Origin: Clostridia bacterium
GTDB lineage: Bacteria > Bacillota > Clostridia > Oscillospirales > CAG-272
Direction: 5' to 3'
NCBI GenBank assembly: GCA_017508425.1
Contig: JAFVYZ010000049.1
Location: 1-33,155, forward strand
Length of the DNA: 33,155 nt
The notes under the pieces were generated by a model. The model ran no database searches, had not been told where the DNA came from, and was given only the letters and a program-made list of their open reading frames with translations. Both the position numbers and the translations under genes were made by a program. Position 1 is the stretch's first letter. Each line of letters starts with the position of its first letter. This document shows, in pieces, positions 23,318-31,451 of the stretch.

Positions 23318-24589
23318 TTATTCCATCGTGCGGTAATCAAGCACGGGCCAGTCGGCAGGCGGATCGCCAAGATCGGGCACGTCAAGGAGCACGCCCCCCC
23401 GAAGCGCGGACTCGTGCGCGATAAGCCCCGGGATATTGTACCTTGCCGTCGCCCAGATGTTGGTGGGCGAGAGCTTGCCCGTTTCGTAGGCACGGCAAAA
23501 ATCGTCAATGAGGAACTGATGCGTGCCGTTGTGGCCGTTCTTTTGGCCCTCAAACTCACGCGGCAATCTCTCGGTGGGCTGAATGGGCGCCGTTTTCTCG
23601 GTGCCCGAAAAGCCCTTGGCGTCGGCCAGGAGCTGGATCGCCTCGTCGTAATTTTCGTTAATCGCCTCAAAAACTGCCTTTGGCTGCAGCCTTTCCGTCA
23701 CGTCGCGCATCTTCACATGCCCCGGACGGTCGGGATCCCACGTAGCTTGATGGTGGCGTGCAACGGAAAATTCGTAGCCGCCCTCCGAGCCGAAAAACTG
23801 CGAAATATAGGTCTCGGGAGCGTGCCAGCCAATGCAACGGTTCTCGCTGATCCTCGCCACACCTCCGTTTGAAAGCTGAAGCAGCATCATCTCACAGGAG
23901 AAGGGGTTGTTGTAATGATTTTGCCCATCTGTGCCGTAAATATCGGTACGAGGGCTTTTTGCAAAGCCAACGGCAGCGACCTTTTTGGCATAGACGCCGG
24001 GCATGGCACTCAGGACCATCGAGGTCGAGTGCGTAGGGTAAAAGAAGGGGGGCACGCCGGCAAATTTGCGCCAATCGTCACCACCCGAGCTCTTGAAGCT
24101 CTCCTCCATATTGCGGATATCGTGGTTGTACTGCGCCTCGGCGTAAACGAATTTACCGAAGGTGCCCTTTTTGAACTCCTCACGGCAGTAAATGGCGGCA
24201 GGGCGATAAAAGCCGGTCTCGCCCATTGAGTACGTCAGGCGCGTTTCGCGCACCAGGCGCTCGATCTCCATAAGCTCCTCGACCGACACGGCACCCGGCA
24301 CTGCCGAATACACGTGCTTACCGGCCTTCAGGGCCGCGATCACCATCGGACCGTGCATTTCGCGCGGCGTGAAGATGGCCACGGCGTTGATCTCCTTGGC
24401 ACTCAGCGCGTATTCAAAGCTTTCACAGCGCAGCACGCCGAAGCGCTCGGCAAAATCCTCTTCCCGATCCTTTCTCTTATCGCAAACGTAAACCGCCTCG
24501 ACCACGGGGTGGGCCTTAAAAAGCGGCACGAAGAAGCGCGAAAAGCGCCCACAGCCAATGACGGCAATTCTCATTTTTTCTCTTGTCAT
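23318..24589 (-). CDS. Gfo/Idh/MocA-family NAD(P)-dependent oxidoreductase, last gene of the redox operon
   Basis: 423 residues. The N-terminal Rossmann fold is clear (RIAVIGCGRFSRFF, residues 7-20), followed by NAVAIFTPREMHGPMVIAALKAGKHVY. The usual catalytic EKP motif reads AVP (96-98), so the conserved lysine is absent. The C-terminal half has the usual alpha/beta dimer domain with FYPTHSTSMVLSAM and a long HNGTHQFLIDDFCRA helix. Members oxidise or reduce sugar, inositol or related hydroxyl groups with NAD(P). Its ATG overlaps the stop of the upstream gene by four bases (ATGA), with AAGGAG six bases ahead, so it is translated together with the hydrolase. Confidence 0.88.
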   Translation of the reverse strand: MTREKMRIAVIGCGRFSRFFVPLFKAHPVVEAVYVCDKRKDREEDFAERFGVLRCESFEYALSAKEINAVAIFTPREMHGPMVIAALKAGKHVYSAVPGAVSVEELMEIERLVRETRLTYSMGETGFYRPAAIYCREEFKKGTFGKFVYAEAQYNHDIRNMEESFKSSGGDDWRKFAGVPPFFYPTHSTSMVLSAMPGVYAKKVAAVGFAKSPRTDIYGTDGQNHYNNPFSCEMMLLQLSNGGVARISENRCIGWHAPETYISQFFGSEGGYEFSVARHHQATWDPDRPGHVKMRDVTERLQPKAVFEAINENYDEAIQLLADAKGFSGTEKTAPIQPTERLPREFEGQKNGHNGTHQFLIDDFCRAYETGKLSPTNIWATARYNIPGLIAHESALRGGVLLDVPDLGDPPADWPVLDYRTME

Positions 24590-26076
24590 ATCTTACTCCT
24601 TTTTCCAAGCACGTCGGCGGACATTTTGGCAAATACGTACTGCCCCGTGCCCGTTACGTGCATCGAGGCCTCACCCTCGCCAAAGGCCAGGGTCACGTGA
24701 AGCTTGCCGGCGTAGGTATCGGTCACCTGCAGCAGGATCATGAGGGTATTTTCGTCCACGAAGGCCGCCGAGGCCATCGCGTCGTACGCACCCACCTCCC
24801 ACACGCCCATGCGATCGGCACGCGCACGCTCACCAAAGGAAAATTTCGTTTTTTTGTGAAAGCCAAGGCCAAACTCAAACCCGAGGGGCTTGCCGTCCCT
24901 GACGAAATCAAGGCGACCGCCCTCCCCCTCAAAGCACACCGAGAAGCGCTCAATGCCGAGCGCATTTCCAAAAACGCTCTCAAAGCTCGCACCGTTTACG
25001 GTGCTTTTGAGGGGGCTCTCGACACTGCCGCGCTGTACTCGAAGCGCGCGCGACCCCTCATAGGCCGTAAGCGCCGCCTGTGCCACGGGGTCCACCTCGC
25101 CGCTTTTTTTGTCAAACAGCGGTAGCAGCAGCGTTGCAAAGCTGTGGTAAATAAGCTCCGGGGCGGCGCCGGCGCCCTGATCGTCGGCGTTGATCACCAG
25201 CGTCACGTCACGGTGCTTATCGTAAAGCGCCAGCTGATCGCCCGCGCCCACGAGCGCGAAGCCCACGGGGGTGATCCACGTAAGGTACCCGTAGCCCGAG
25301 TTTTTCAAGGGCCCGACGCCTGCGTAAACGTCGTTATGGGTCATCGGCGAGATGGCGTCGCGCATAAAGCGCGCATCAATATACTGCTTGCCGCCGACGT
25401 TGCCCTCACAGGCAAACAGGCGCGCGAGGATCAAAAGATCGCGCGTGGTGCACATCACGCCCGAGTCACCCACGCCATGCCCACCGGGCTCCTTTAAAAC
25501 GTAGCTCTCCTTTGAGAACCCGAGCTCCAGCAAGACCTTTTCCTTTAAATAGGTGAGAAAATCCTGCCCCGTCAGGCGCTCAATGATGACGCCGAGCAAA
25601 AAGGAGCCGATGCTGTCGTAGGTGAAGTAGGAGCCGGGGGCCTTGGCGCTTTTTTGCGTGTAATAGGCCTCGACCCTGGTTTTGAATTTGCCCCACCACG
25701 CCACGTTGGTGGTGATATTGCTCTTCATTTGAAGCATATCGCGCACGCGACAACGGGTGTAAAGGCCATCGTTCGTATTTTCGTTCAAAAATTCGGGGAA
25801 ATAGTCGATAATGACGTCGTCAAGACAGAGCAGTCCCTCGGTCACGGCTACGCCCACGGCGGCGCTGACGAAGCTTTTGGATACCGAATACTGTCGGTGC
25901 AACGTCGCCGCCTCAAAGGGCTTGTAATAGGCCTCGTAAACGACGTCGTTGCCTCGCGCGATCAGGAGCGAATGGGTGAAAAACCCGACGTCGTCAAGGG
26001 ATTTTACAAACGAAAGCAGATCCGCCGAGGCAACGCCTGCCGCCTCGGGCGCGATCCTTTTCAACGCCAATGCCAT
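24586..26076 (-). CDS. SxxK serine hydrolase (beta-lactamase/class C PBP-like esterase family)
   Basis: 496 residues from an ATG one base after the upstream stop with GAGG ahead; a longer TTG frame is less likely. The nucleophile motif is S64-V-S-K67 in RQYSVSKSFVSAAVG. The second motif YxN is replaced by Y-D-S in YFTYDSIGSFLLGVIIERLTG. The third region AGDQLALYDKHRDVTLVINAD matches the G-x-GQ strand of this family. A C-terminal extension of about 170 residues is beta-rich. There is no signal peptide, so it should be cytoplasmic. Family members hydrolyse esters, amides or D-amino-acid peptides. Its place between the [4Fe-4S] proteins and the oxidoreductase suggests it trims an ester or amide from the pathway compound (inference). 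Confidence 0.85.
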   Translation of the reverse strand: MALALKRIAPEAAGVASADLLSFVKSLDDVGFFTHSLLIARGNDVVYEAYYKPFEAATLHRQYSVSKSFVSAAVGVAVTEGLLCLDDVIIDYFPEFLNENTNDGLYTRCRVRDMLQMKSNITTNVAWWGKFKTRVEAYYTQKSAKAPGSYFTYDSIGSFLLGVIIERLTGQDFLTYLKEKVLLELGFSKESYVLKEPGGHGVGDSGVMCTTRDLLILARLFACEGNVGGKQYIDARFMRDAISPMTHNDVYAGVGPLKNSGYGYLTWITPVGFALVGAGDQLALYDKHRDVTLVINADDQGAGAAPELIYHSFATLLLPLFDKKSGEVDPVAQAALTAYEGSRALRVQRGSVESPLKSTVNGASFESVFGNALGIERFSVCFEGEGGRLDFVRDGKPLGFEFGLGFHKKTKFSFGERARADRMGVWEVGAYDAMASAAFVDENTLMILLQVTDTYAGKLHVTLAFGEGEASMHVTGTGQYVFAKMSADVLGKRSKI

Positions 26077-26077
26077 A

Positions 26078-27037
26078 TCAATCCTCACGCTTGCCCGTTT
26101 CAAACTGACGGGTCGAAAGCTGCCAATCGGGCTTTTCGCGGAAAGGGTGGTTGAATTTTTTGGTCAGCACACCCTTCGCCTCCAGATGGATGTAGCAGGC
26201 GCGGTCGCAGGCGCGGCCGCAGATCGAGGTGCGATAAAAATGCTTTGCCGGGGGGTAAAAATAGATCTGATCGAGCACGTCCTTGGCGCTCTCGGCGTCA
26301 AAGCGAGCGCGGCCGTTGATGATATCCATTCTTGTTTCGGCAGGATAGTCGGGGAAGGCCTCGGGGGGCATAAAGGGGTTCTTGGTGCCGTTGGCACCGC
26401 TGTAATACACGGCGCACTGCCAGCTGTTGAGTTTGCCCGTGTCGTCGATCGCGCCACCGTGGCAGGCCTTGATGCACTCGCCGCACCCATCGCACAGCGA
26501 CGGGGTGAGCATGGGCGTGGCCTCAAGCTCCATATCGGTCAAAATAAAGCAGTAGCGGATAAAGGGGCCGTATTCGGGCGTCAGGAGCGAGCCGATCATG
26601 CTTCGCTCGCCAAGGCCGCACTTGACGGCACAGCCAAGAAAGTCCAGCTGTACTTCCTTCGTCACACCGCGATAAACGTCGCTGTACTGCATTTCGGGGT
26701 TGGTTTCGTTCTCCCCCTCCACGATCAGAGGGCTCTTGCGCTGAGGCAGGGCGATATATCCCTCCTGCTCAATGAGATTCGACACGCGCAAAAGCGCCAT
26801 GGGCATCACGGTCTCCTCTAAGTTTTCAACGCCCATCGTGGTGTATTGGTAGTAGGTCGTGCCCTCCTCCACGCCGCGATAAATGCCGCGAAGCACGCGA
26901 AAGCCAAGACCGATGACGGTCTTCACCCCCGGGAAAAGGCGGAACACGGGGTCTTTTTTCTCGAAGCGATCGGCCGGGGCAAAGCCCACGATATCAGCAT
27001 CGCATTTTTTAGCCAGCGCGATGATCTGCTCTCTCAT
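26078..27037 (-). CDS. QueG-like double [4Fe-4S] protein, third paralog of the operon
   Basis: 319 residues from the ATG overlapping the upstream stop (ATGA) with GGAGGGG five bases ahead. The N-terminal half has the QueG/reductive-dehalogenase-like cofactor domain pattern (CDADIVGFAPADRF, KTVIGLGFRVLRG, KCGLGERSMIG, LTPEYGPFIRYCFILTD). Cluster ligands are C182-x2-C185-x2-C188-x3-C192 followed by His instead of the usual Pro, then C208 in SWQCAVYYSGA, then C273-x3-C277-x3-C281. That makes eight Cys for two [4Fe-4S] clusters in the same order as epoxyqueuosine reductase. QueG uses cobalamin and electrons to remove an epoxide oxygen. The paralog probably performs another reductive step; cobalamin binding is not proven by sequence. 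Confidence 0.8.
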   Translation of the reverse strand: MREQIIALAKKCDADIVGFAPADRFEKKDPVFRLFPGVKTVIGLGFRVLRGIYRGVEEGTTYYQYTTMGVENLEETVMPMALLRVSNLIEQEGYIALPQRKSPLIVEGENETNPEMQYSDVYRGVTKEVQLDFLGCAVKCGLGERSMIGSLLTPEYGPFIRYCFILTDMELEATPMLTPSLCDGCGECIKACHGGAIDDTGKLNSWQCAVYYSGANGTKNPFMPPEAFPDYPAETRMDIINGRARFDAESAKDVLDQIYFYPPAKHFYRTSICGRACDRACYIHLEAKGVLTKKFNHPFREKPDWQLSTRQFETGKRED

Positions 27038-27942
27038 AGCTTCCCCTCCTCCTTCAAGTGCTTGTAGCACGCCACCTCGCAGGCCTTGCCGCAAAGGCAA
27101 GCCACATACCCGAGGTGCGTGTTGGGTAAAAATTTCAGCGACGGGAAGAGTGCCTTGGCGCTCTCGGCGTCAAATCGCTTCTCGCCATCAAGGATCGCCT
27201 CACGCTCGGGGTGATCCTTCAAAAAATCATCGGTCATAAAGGGGTTTGACCTGTGCGCACCGCGATAATACACGCTGCACTGCCAGCTATCAACACCCGT
27301 ATTGGGGTCAATGGCACGGCCGGGGCAGGCCGAAAGGCATTTGCCGCACCCGTCGCACAGCGCCCCCCCAAAGGGCGCGTCGGTTTCAAGCGGCATATCG
27401 GTGATGATAAACACCCAGCGCATAAAGCTACCGTATTTCGGCGCGATCACCTTGCCGTGGAGACCCACGCTGCCAAGGCCGCACACCTCGGCCGCCTTGC
27501 CAAAATCAATGAGCACGTCGGGGGTGGCCTTACCCTCGGCCACGGGCGAGGCAAACTCGAGCTCGTACACACGACTGACCTCGGGGTTCATCGACTTATC
27601 GCCCTTGGCGCGAAAGCCGGGGACGCTGCGTTGCAGGCACGCGTCGTACCCACAGTCCTCGATCATCGCGCCCATTTTCAAAAGAAAGATCTCGGCGAAG
27701 CTCTCGTCGTTGTATTTCACCCCAAGGTTTGCGTAATTAAAATATTGATTTTTTTCGGCCATGGCCATATAAAGCCCCCTTGGCACGGGCAGGCCGAAGC
27801 CGATGATGCAGGTAGCGTTCGGCAAAATCTGCAGCGGGTCGCGCTGAAGCGCCTCGCCCCGAAAGTGCTTGATATCGCCGATGCCGCACACGGCGGCGCC
27901 GAGCTCAAGCGCTCTTTGCTTGATCATTTGAGCTGTTATCAT
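27034..27942 (-). CDS. QueG-like double [4Fe-4S] protein, second paralog of the operon
   Basis: 302 residues, started at the ATG overlapping the cupin stop (ATGA) with AAGGAG seven bases ahead. It is built like its two neighbours: ELGAAVCGIGDIKHF and ATCIIGFGLPVPRG at the N-terminus, VCGLGSVGLHGKVIAPKYGS, then VFIITDMPLE. Cluster ligands are C196-x2-C199-x2-C202-x3-C206-Pro, C222 (SWQCSVYYRGA) and C284-x3-C288-x3-C292. The 5-Cys plus 3-Cys order is that of QueG (COG1600). It is the closest of the three to the third paralog (shared NPFM, RFDAESAK and ACYxHL segments), so those two look like a later duplication. The shortest of the set; substrate unknown. Confidence 0.8.
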   Translation of the reverse strand: MITAQMIKQRALELGAAVCGIGDIKHFRGEALQRDPLQILPNATCIIGFGLPVPRGLYMAMAEKNQYFNYANLGVKYNDESFAEIFLLKMGAMIEDCGYDACLQRSVPGFRAKGDKSMNPEVSRVYELEFASPVAEGKATPDVLIDFGKAAEVCGLGSVGLHGKVIAPKYGSFMRWVFIITDMPLETDAPFGGALCDGCGKCLSACPGRAIDPNTGVDSWQCSVYYRGAHRSNPFMTDDFLKDHPEREAILDGEKRFDAESAKALFPSLKFLPNTHLGYVACLCGKACEVACYKHLKEEGKL

Positions 27943-28301
27943 CCTAAAACTCCTTCTTCGGGGTGCGGATCGCGCACCTCGGTATTTTCCTTGCTCGTAT
28001 TGCTGTGCTCCACCACGAAAAGCAGAGCGTCGGGGGTCGTTTTTACGTGGTGCCACGTCGCCCTTTTGACGTTATAGGCGCGCCCCCTTTCAAGGGCCGT
28101 GGCACACTCCCCCTCATCCTCGATCGTGTAGATCGTGGCGCCGCCCTCGATGAGGACGAACACCTCGTCGGTTTCAAGGTGGCGCTTAAAGGTTTTCTTC
28201 TCCCCGTACTCCTCACTGTGCGTAATGAAGGCCGTTTTAAACCCGGGGTAAGTGGTTTGCAGGCAAAAGCCCTTTTTACTGACGGTACTGATCTCGATCA
28301 T
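27939..28301 (-). CDS. Small cupin-domain protein
   Basis: 120 residues with one double-stranded beta-helix. The first cupin motif is KRHLETDEVFVLIEGGATIYT (His41, Glu46, Gly53) and the second is RGRAYNVKRATWHHVKTTPDALLFVVE (His84 and His85). The first motif has one His rather than HxH, so metal binding may be incomplete. Such small cupins act as isomerases, epimerases, dioxygenase relatives or ligand-binding stabilisers. It overlaps both neighbours by four bases (ATGA) and is embedded between the first and second QueG-like genes, so it must work in the same pathway. The reaction is unknown. Confidence 0.8.
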   Translation of the reverse strand: MIEISTVSKKGFCLQTTYPGFKTAFITHSEEYGEKKTFKRHLETDEVFVLIEGGATIYTIEDEGECATALERGRAYNVKRATWHHVKTTPDALLFVVEHSNTSKENTEVRDPHPEEGVLG

Positions 28302-29380
28302 CGGTCCATCTTCCAGGGCTTGGCGGTGTGGCGCAAGGGGGATTTGAAGCGCCCCTCCATACAGCCGCCCTTCTTTTCAAGCATGCTGACGCAAGCACGG
28401 ATACAGCCGCCGCACTTGGCCATATTGTAGCCGACCCAGCTGGGGAAAAATTTTTCAAGTGCGGTATAGACCTTCATAACCTCTTTTTCGTCTGCCTTGT
28501 CGGTGACGCCCTCAAGGAGGTCGAGCATGCCTCCCTCGTTTTTGTCAAACACCTCCTTGGGCACAAAGGGGTTGTAATAACGGCCCGCGTGGGTATAAAA
28601 GGCGTAGCAGCGCCACATATCAATGTCGCCCCACTCGCACTTTTTGCCGGCCACCTCAACCGAAATGGTCTTGCCGGAATTGATCGCGGGGATGCAGCCG
28701 CCGGGGCATTCCCTGACGCACGCACCGCACTTACGACAAAGCGGCTCACCCGAATACATCTCGTCGTATTCAAGCTCGGCGTCGGTAAAGATAAACGCCA
28801 CACGCTGAAGGGGCCCGAACTCGGGGGTCAGGAGCATCTTGCTCCAGCCGATCTCGCCAAGGCCGCACGCAACGGCCGCAAGACGGAATTGAAACTGAAG
28901 ATCCGGCGGCTGCTTACCCTCCTCGGCAGGCCTTGTGAACTGCACGCTTCGGTGGTGCGCGGTCTTGGTCTTGGCGTGCTTGCTGATCTCAATTTGCTCC
29001 TCGGGCGAAAGGGTGTTGCCGGGCGTGCCGTCCATATCGGAAACGGCGCCGCGCGCACCCGTGTTACGGTACACGAACGCCTCGTACCCGGCGTCCTCGA
29101 TCACCTTGCCGACGTGGTAAAGCACGGCCGGGGCGTGGATCTCGTTGATGCCGCCATAGGCCATCGAGGGGTACTGATAAAACTGCGTGCCCTCCTCAAT
29201 GCCGCGCTGAACGCCGCGCGGAATGCGAAAGGCCATGGCAATGCAGCTCTTGGCGCGTGGGAACAAAAACTGCGGGTTCATCACGTCGGGCGCGCCCGAA
29301 AAGCGCGACAGGGGGCCGATGCCGCAAAGATCCGCCCCTGCCTCAAAGGCCGCCTCCTTAATCATTTTGCTGGTAAGCAT
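28298..29380 (-). CDS. QueG-like double [4Fe-4S] protein, first paralog of the operon
   Basis: 360 residues, the longest of the three. The start lies 23 bases inside the upstream gene and has GGAGG six bases ahead. Landmarks are AGADLCGIGPLSRF, AKSCIAMAFRIPRG, ACGLGEIGWSKMLLTPEFGP and VAFIFTDAELE. Ligands are C215-x2-C218-x2-C221-x3-C225-Pro, C258 (MWRCYAFYTH) and C323-x2-C326-x3-C330. It carries two inserts absent in the other paralogs: about 25 residues near 110-140, and about 20 residues (around 232-252) between the first cluster and Cys258. It is the most QueG-like in its second cluster spacing (CxxCxxxC). The partner insertions suggest a different substrate or partner from the other two. 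Confidence 0.8.
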   Translation of the reverse strand: MLTSKMIKEAAFEAGADLCGIGPLSRFSGAPDVMNPQFLFPRAKSCIAMAFRIPRGVQRGIEEGTQFYQYPSMAYGGINEIHAPAVLYHVGKVIEDAGYEAFVYRNTGARGAVSDMDGTPGNTLSPEEQIEISKHAKTKTAHHRSVQFTRPAEEGKQPPDLQFQFRLAAVACGLGEIGWSKMLLTPEFGPLQRVAFIFTDAELEYDEMYSGEPLCRKCGACVRECPGGCIPAINSGKTISVEVAGKKCEWGDIDMWRCYAFYTHAGRYYNPFVPKEVFDKNEGGMLDLLEGVTDKADEKEVMKVYTALEKFFPSWVGYNMAKCGGCIRACVSMLEKKGGCMEGRFKSPLRHTAKPWKMDR

Positions 29381-30365
29381 AATTCTCCTCCAATTTCACA
29401 AACGCGTTTTCGGCGTTTTGATAGATCAATTTTCCATTTTCAACAACGCGCTCGATCCTGCCGTTTTCGAGCACGTAAGGGTATATCGTGCCTGCGTGAT
29501 TTGGCTCAAGCAGCTCTGCCATATTGCCGCAGTAGCTCTTTTTTTCAATATAAGCGCGAAGGACGCGCTCGGGGCGCTCGTGTACGCGCGTCGCCAGCTT
29601 CATCGCGGGGGTAAGGTGCTCAAAAAGCTCCACGTCCTCGGGGCGCACGTAGTTTGTCGCGTCAAGCAAGCCCGCCTTGTTTTTGGCAAGATACGGTCTG
29701 CAAAGCCCCTCAAACTGATACCCGTTATCCATTTTTGAAGCCCCTGCCTCATGTGCCACCAGATTGTCGTGGAAGGTGTGTGCCGCGCAATCGTTGAGAC
29801 ACCCGCTGTTGGCGAGCAAATACATTTCCTTGCCGTTTTGGTCACACCAATCGCGCAACACCTGCAAGGCGTTTAGATCACGATTCAGCTCCCGCTTGAC
29901 GTAAAAGCTGTCAAAAAGCTCGGATACGTACTCCATGCCCTTTACACTGCCAACACCCATATTGACCGAGGCACGCACGTCAAGCTCCTTAAAATTTTGC
30001 TTTAAAAATTTTGCAACAAGCGGCGAGGTTGTCGTAACCGACGCAAGAGAAAAATGAGAAGCTATGTATTCTACCGTTTCACCGACCGTCACAAAAAACG
30101 ACTTGGATTGTGCGACGTCGCCGTAGCAATTGGCATTAAAAAGCAAATTAAAGGCAAGCCCCTCGCCATGCAAATAGGCAAGATCTCGCAGCTGCTTTGC
30201 CTGTGCCTCCCAGGGTGTAAGAGATGCGACCCGCGTTTGCGCGTTGCGGCCGCTGGGGGCGGCGCCCCACGAAAAATAGACCTCCCAAATATCCTTTTTC
30301 AGGCGCACAATTTCTTTTAGAAATTGGTCCGTAGCGCCCGTGGTATATCCAACCGAAAATTTCAT
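29358..30365 (-). CDS. U32/UbiV-like TIM-barrel protein, first gene of the redox operon
   Basis: 335 residues from an ATG with GGGGGG five bases upstream; a longer frame adds ten residues that precede the predicted transcript start. It has the rhythm of a TIM barrel (MKFSVGYTT, WEVYFSWGA, GLAFNLLFNANC, SVTTTSPLVAKFL, LDVRASVNMGVGS, DSFYVKREL, EMYLLANSGCLNDCAAHTFHDN). The cysteine set C80, C174, C189-x3-C193 and C222 resembles U32-type proteins such as UbiU/UbiV, TrhP and RlhA, which carry a [4Fe-4S] cluster and support oxygen-independent hydroxylation. If that holds, it would add an oxygen function that the QueG-like enzymes then process. The family call is moderate; an amidohydrolase-like or radical-SAM-like barrel is less likely (no CxxxCxxC). 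Confidence 0.55.
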   Translation of the reverse strand: MKFSVGYTTGATDQFLKEIVRLKKDIWEVYFSWGAAPSGRNAQTRVASLTPWEAQAKQLRDLAYLHGEGLAFNLLFNANCYGDVAQSKSFFVTVGETVEYIASHFSLASVTTTSPLVAKFLKQNFKELDVRASVNMGVGSVKGMEYVSELFDSFYVKRELNRDLNALQVLRDWCDQNGKEMYLLANSGCLNDCAAHTFHDNLVAHEAGASKMDNGYQFEGLCRPYLAKNKAGLLDATNYVRPEDVELFEHLTPAMKLATRVHERPERVLRAYIEKKSYCGNMAELLEPNHAGTIYPYVLENGRIERVVENGKLIYQNAENAFVKLEENYAYQQND

Positions 30366-30386
30366 GATATCCCCCCTTTTATCTTG

Positions 30387-30415
30387 ATTATACATGAAGC
30401 AGCATCATTTTCATA
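30387..30415 (-). promoter_or_regulatory. Activator-dependent-looking promoter of the redox operon
   Basis: Minus strand perfect TATAAT at 30387-30392, but the -35 region 17 bases upstream is poor (TATGAA). An inverted repeat ATGAA...TTCAT spans 30394-30414, exactly over spacer and -35. A weak -35 covered by a dyad next to a divergent AraC-type gene suggests activation by that regulator. Confidence 0.45.
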
Positions 30416-30455
30416 GCAAAAAAACAAAGCGAAAGCATAACAAAACAAATTTTTC

Positions 30456-30484
30456 TTGATTTTTCGGGAGCCCTGTGCTACAAT
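30456..30484 (+). promoter_or_regulatory. Promoter of the AraC-type regulator
   Basis: TTGATT, 17-base spacer, TACAAT; start near 30491, some 24 bases ahead of the chosen ATG. Confidence 0.7.
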
Positions 30485-30514
30485 AAAGCCGAGAACATGA
30501 AAAAGGAGCACGCC

Positions 30515-31357
30515 ATGACGCTTGAAAAGCTAAACCCCTTTATTCGCCACGCACAGCTTCACGCCTATCATCACGCCACGCGCGAGGACAGCATTTGCTA
30601 TGACTGCCGCCTGTTTTACGCCAAGCAAGGGTGCGGAAGCTTCCACGTAAACGGGGAAATTCACCCGTTTAACCCGGGTACCTTGATCTTTTTACCCCCG
30701 AGAAGCGAATACCGCTTCTCCTTCCCCGAGGGGGTGCCGATCGGCTTTTACGTATTAAACTTTGACCTGACCAGCGAGTTTTCAACCCTCTCCAAAAGTC
30801 TTGGCATTGCAACGAGGAGCACCTTTGACGCCCAAAAGCTCCCCGTCTACGAGCTGCCCGAGGAGCTTTCAAATATAATTATTCAAAGAAACGCGACCAC
30901 CGTTCTCGACCCGATCGAGCGTTGCATCCGCCTGTTTTTGCGAAAGGATAGCTACTATAAGCTCTTTGCATCGGGGTACCTCAAGCTGGCGCTCATACAG
31001 CTTTTGTGCGAGCAACGGGGCGAGAAAAGCGATTATCGCCTGGTGGAGGGCGTGCTTGAATACATCCGCGAGCATTACCAAAGCCCCGAGCTTAACAACG
31101 ACGCGATCGCCGCGCATTTCAGCTATCACCCCTATTATCTGAGCGACCTCATCAAGCGCCACACGGGCAGGACCCTGCACCATCACCTGATCGAGTACCG
31201 CCTGCACATGGCGCGCCACTACCTTGCCACCACCAACCGGAGCGTTGCCGCCGTGGCCGAGGAGGTGGGCTTTGCCTCCTACACCTATTTTATTAAAAAG
31301 TTCCGCGAGCGCACGGGCATAACGCCCCTGCAATACCGCAAAAGCATGGTAATATAA
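30515..31357 (+). CDS. AraC-family transcriptional regulator (cupin sensor plus two HTH)
   Basis: 280 residues. I chose the second ATG because AAGGAG lies six bases before it; the first ATG (30497) lies almost at the transcript start. Residues 1-130 form the AraC sensor cupin (GCGSFHVNGEIHPFNPGTLIFLPP). After a helical linker, residues about 175-275 carry the paired helix-turn-helix domain: SPELNNDAIAAHFSYHPYYLSDLIKRHTG for the first and SVAAVAEEVGFASYTYFIKKFRERTGITPLQYRK for the second. It is divergent from the seven-gene redox operon with about 150 bases between the starts, so it is the likely local activator responding to the pathway substrate. Confidence 0.92.
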   Translation: MTLEKLNPFIRHAQLHAYHHATREDSICYDCRLFYAKQGCGSFHVNGEIHPFNPGTLIFLPPRSEYRFSFPEGVPIGFYVLNFDLTSEFSTLSKSLGIATRSTFDAQKLPVYELPEELSNIIIQRNATTVLDPIERCIRLFLRKDSYYKLFASGYLKLALIQLLCEQRGEKSDYRLVEGVLEYIREHYQSPELNNDAIAAHFSYHPYYLSDLIKRHTGRTLHHHLIEYRLHMARHYLATTNRSVAAVAEEVGFASYTYFIKKFRERTGITPLQYRKSMVI

Positions 31358-31380
31358 AGGTTTATACGGCCGCGCATGAA

Positions 31381-31420
31381 AACAGGACGAAGAATTTTGG
31401 CAATTCTTCGTCCTGTTTTT
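31381..31420 (+). terminator. Terminator of the AraC gene
   Basis: Perfect 16-base stem AACAGGACGAAGAATT/AATTCTTCGTCCTGTT, five-base loop, TTTTTAAC. Confidence 0.85.
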
Positions 31421-31451
31421 AACAAACACTATATTAGCTATAAGCGATGAG

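Noticed and set aside
24586-26076. Antibiotic-resistance beta-lactamase
   Set aside because: SxxK is present but no secretion signal exists, the second motif differs, and the operon context is metabolic. The same reasoning applies to the hydrolase at 31590-32723.
26078-29380. Reductive dehalogenases (RdhA)
   Set aside because: No twin-arginine signal and no RdhB-type anchor gene; lengths of 302-360 residues fit QueG-like proteins better.
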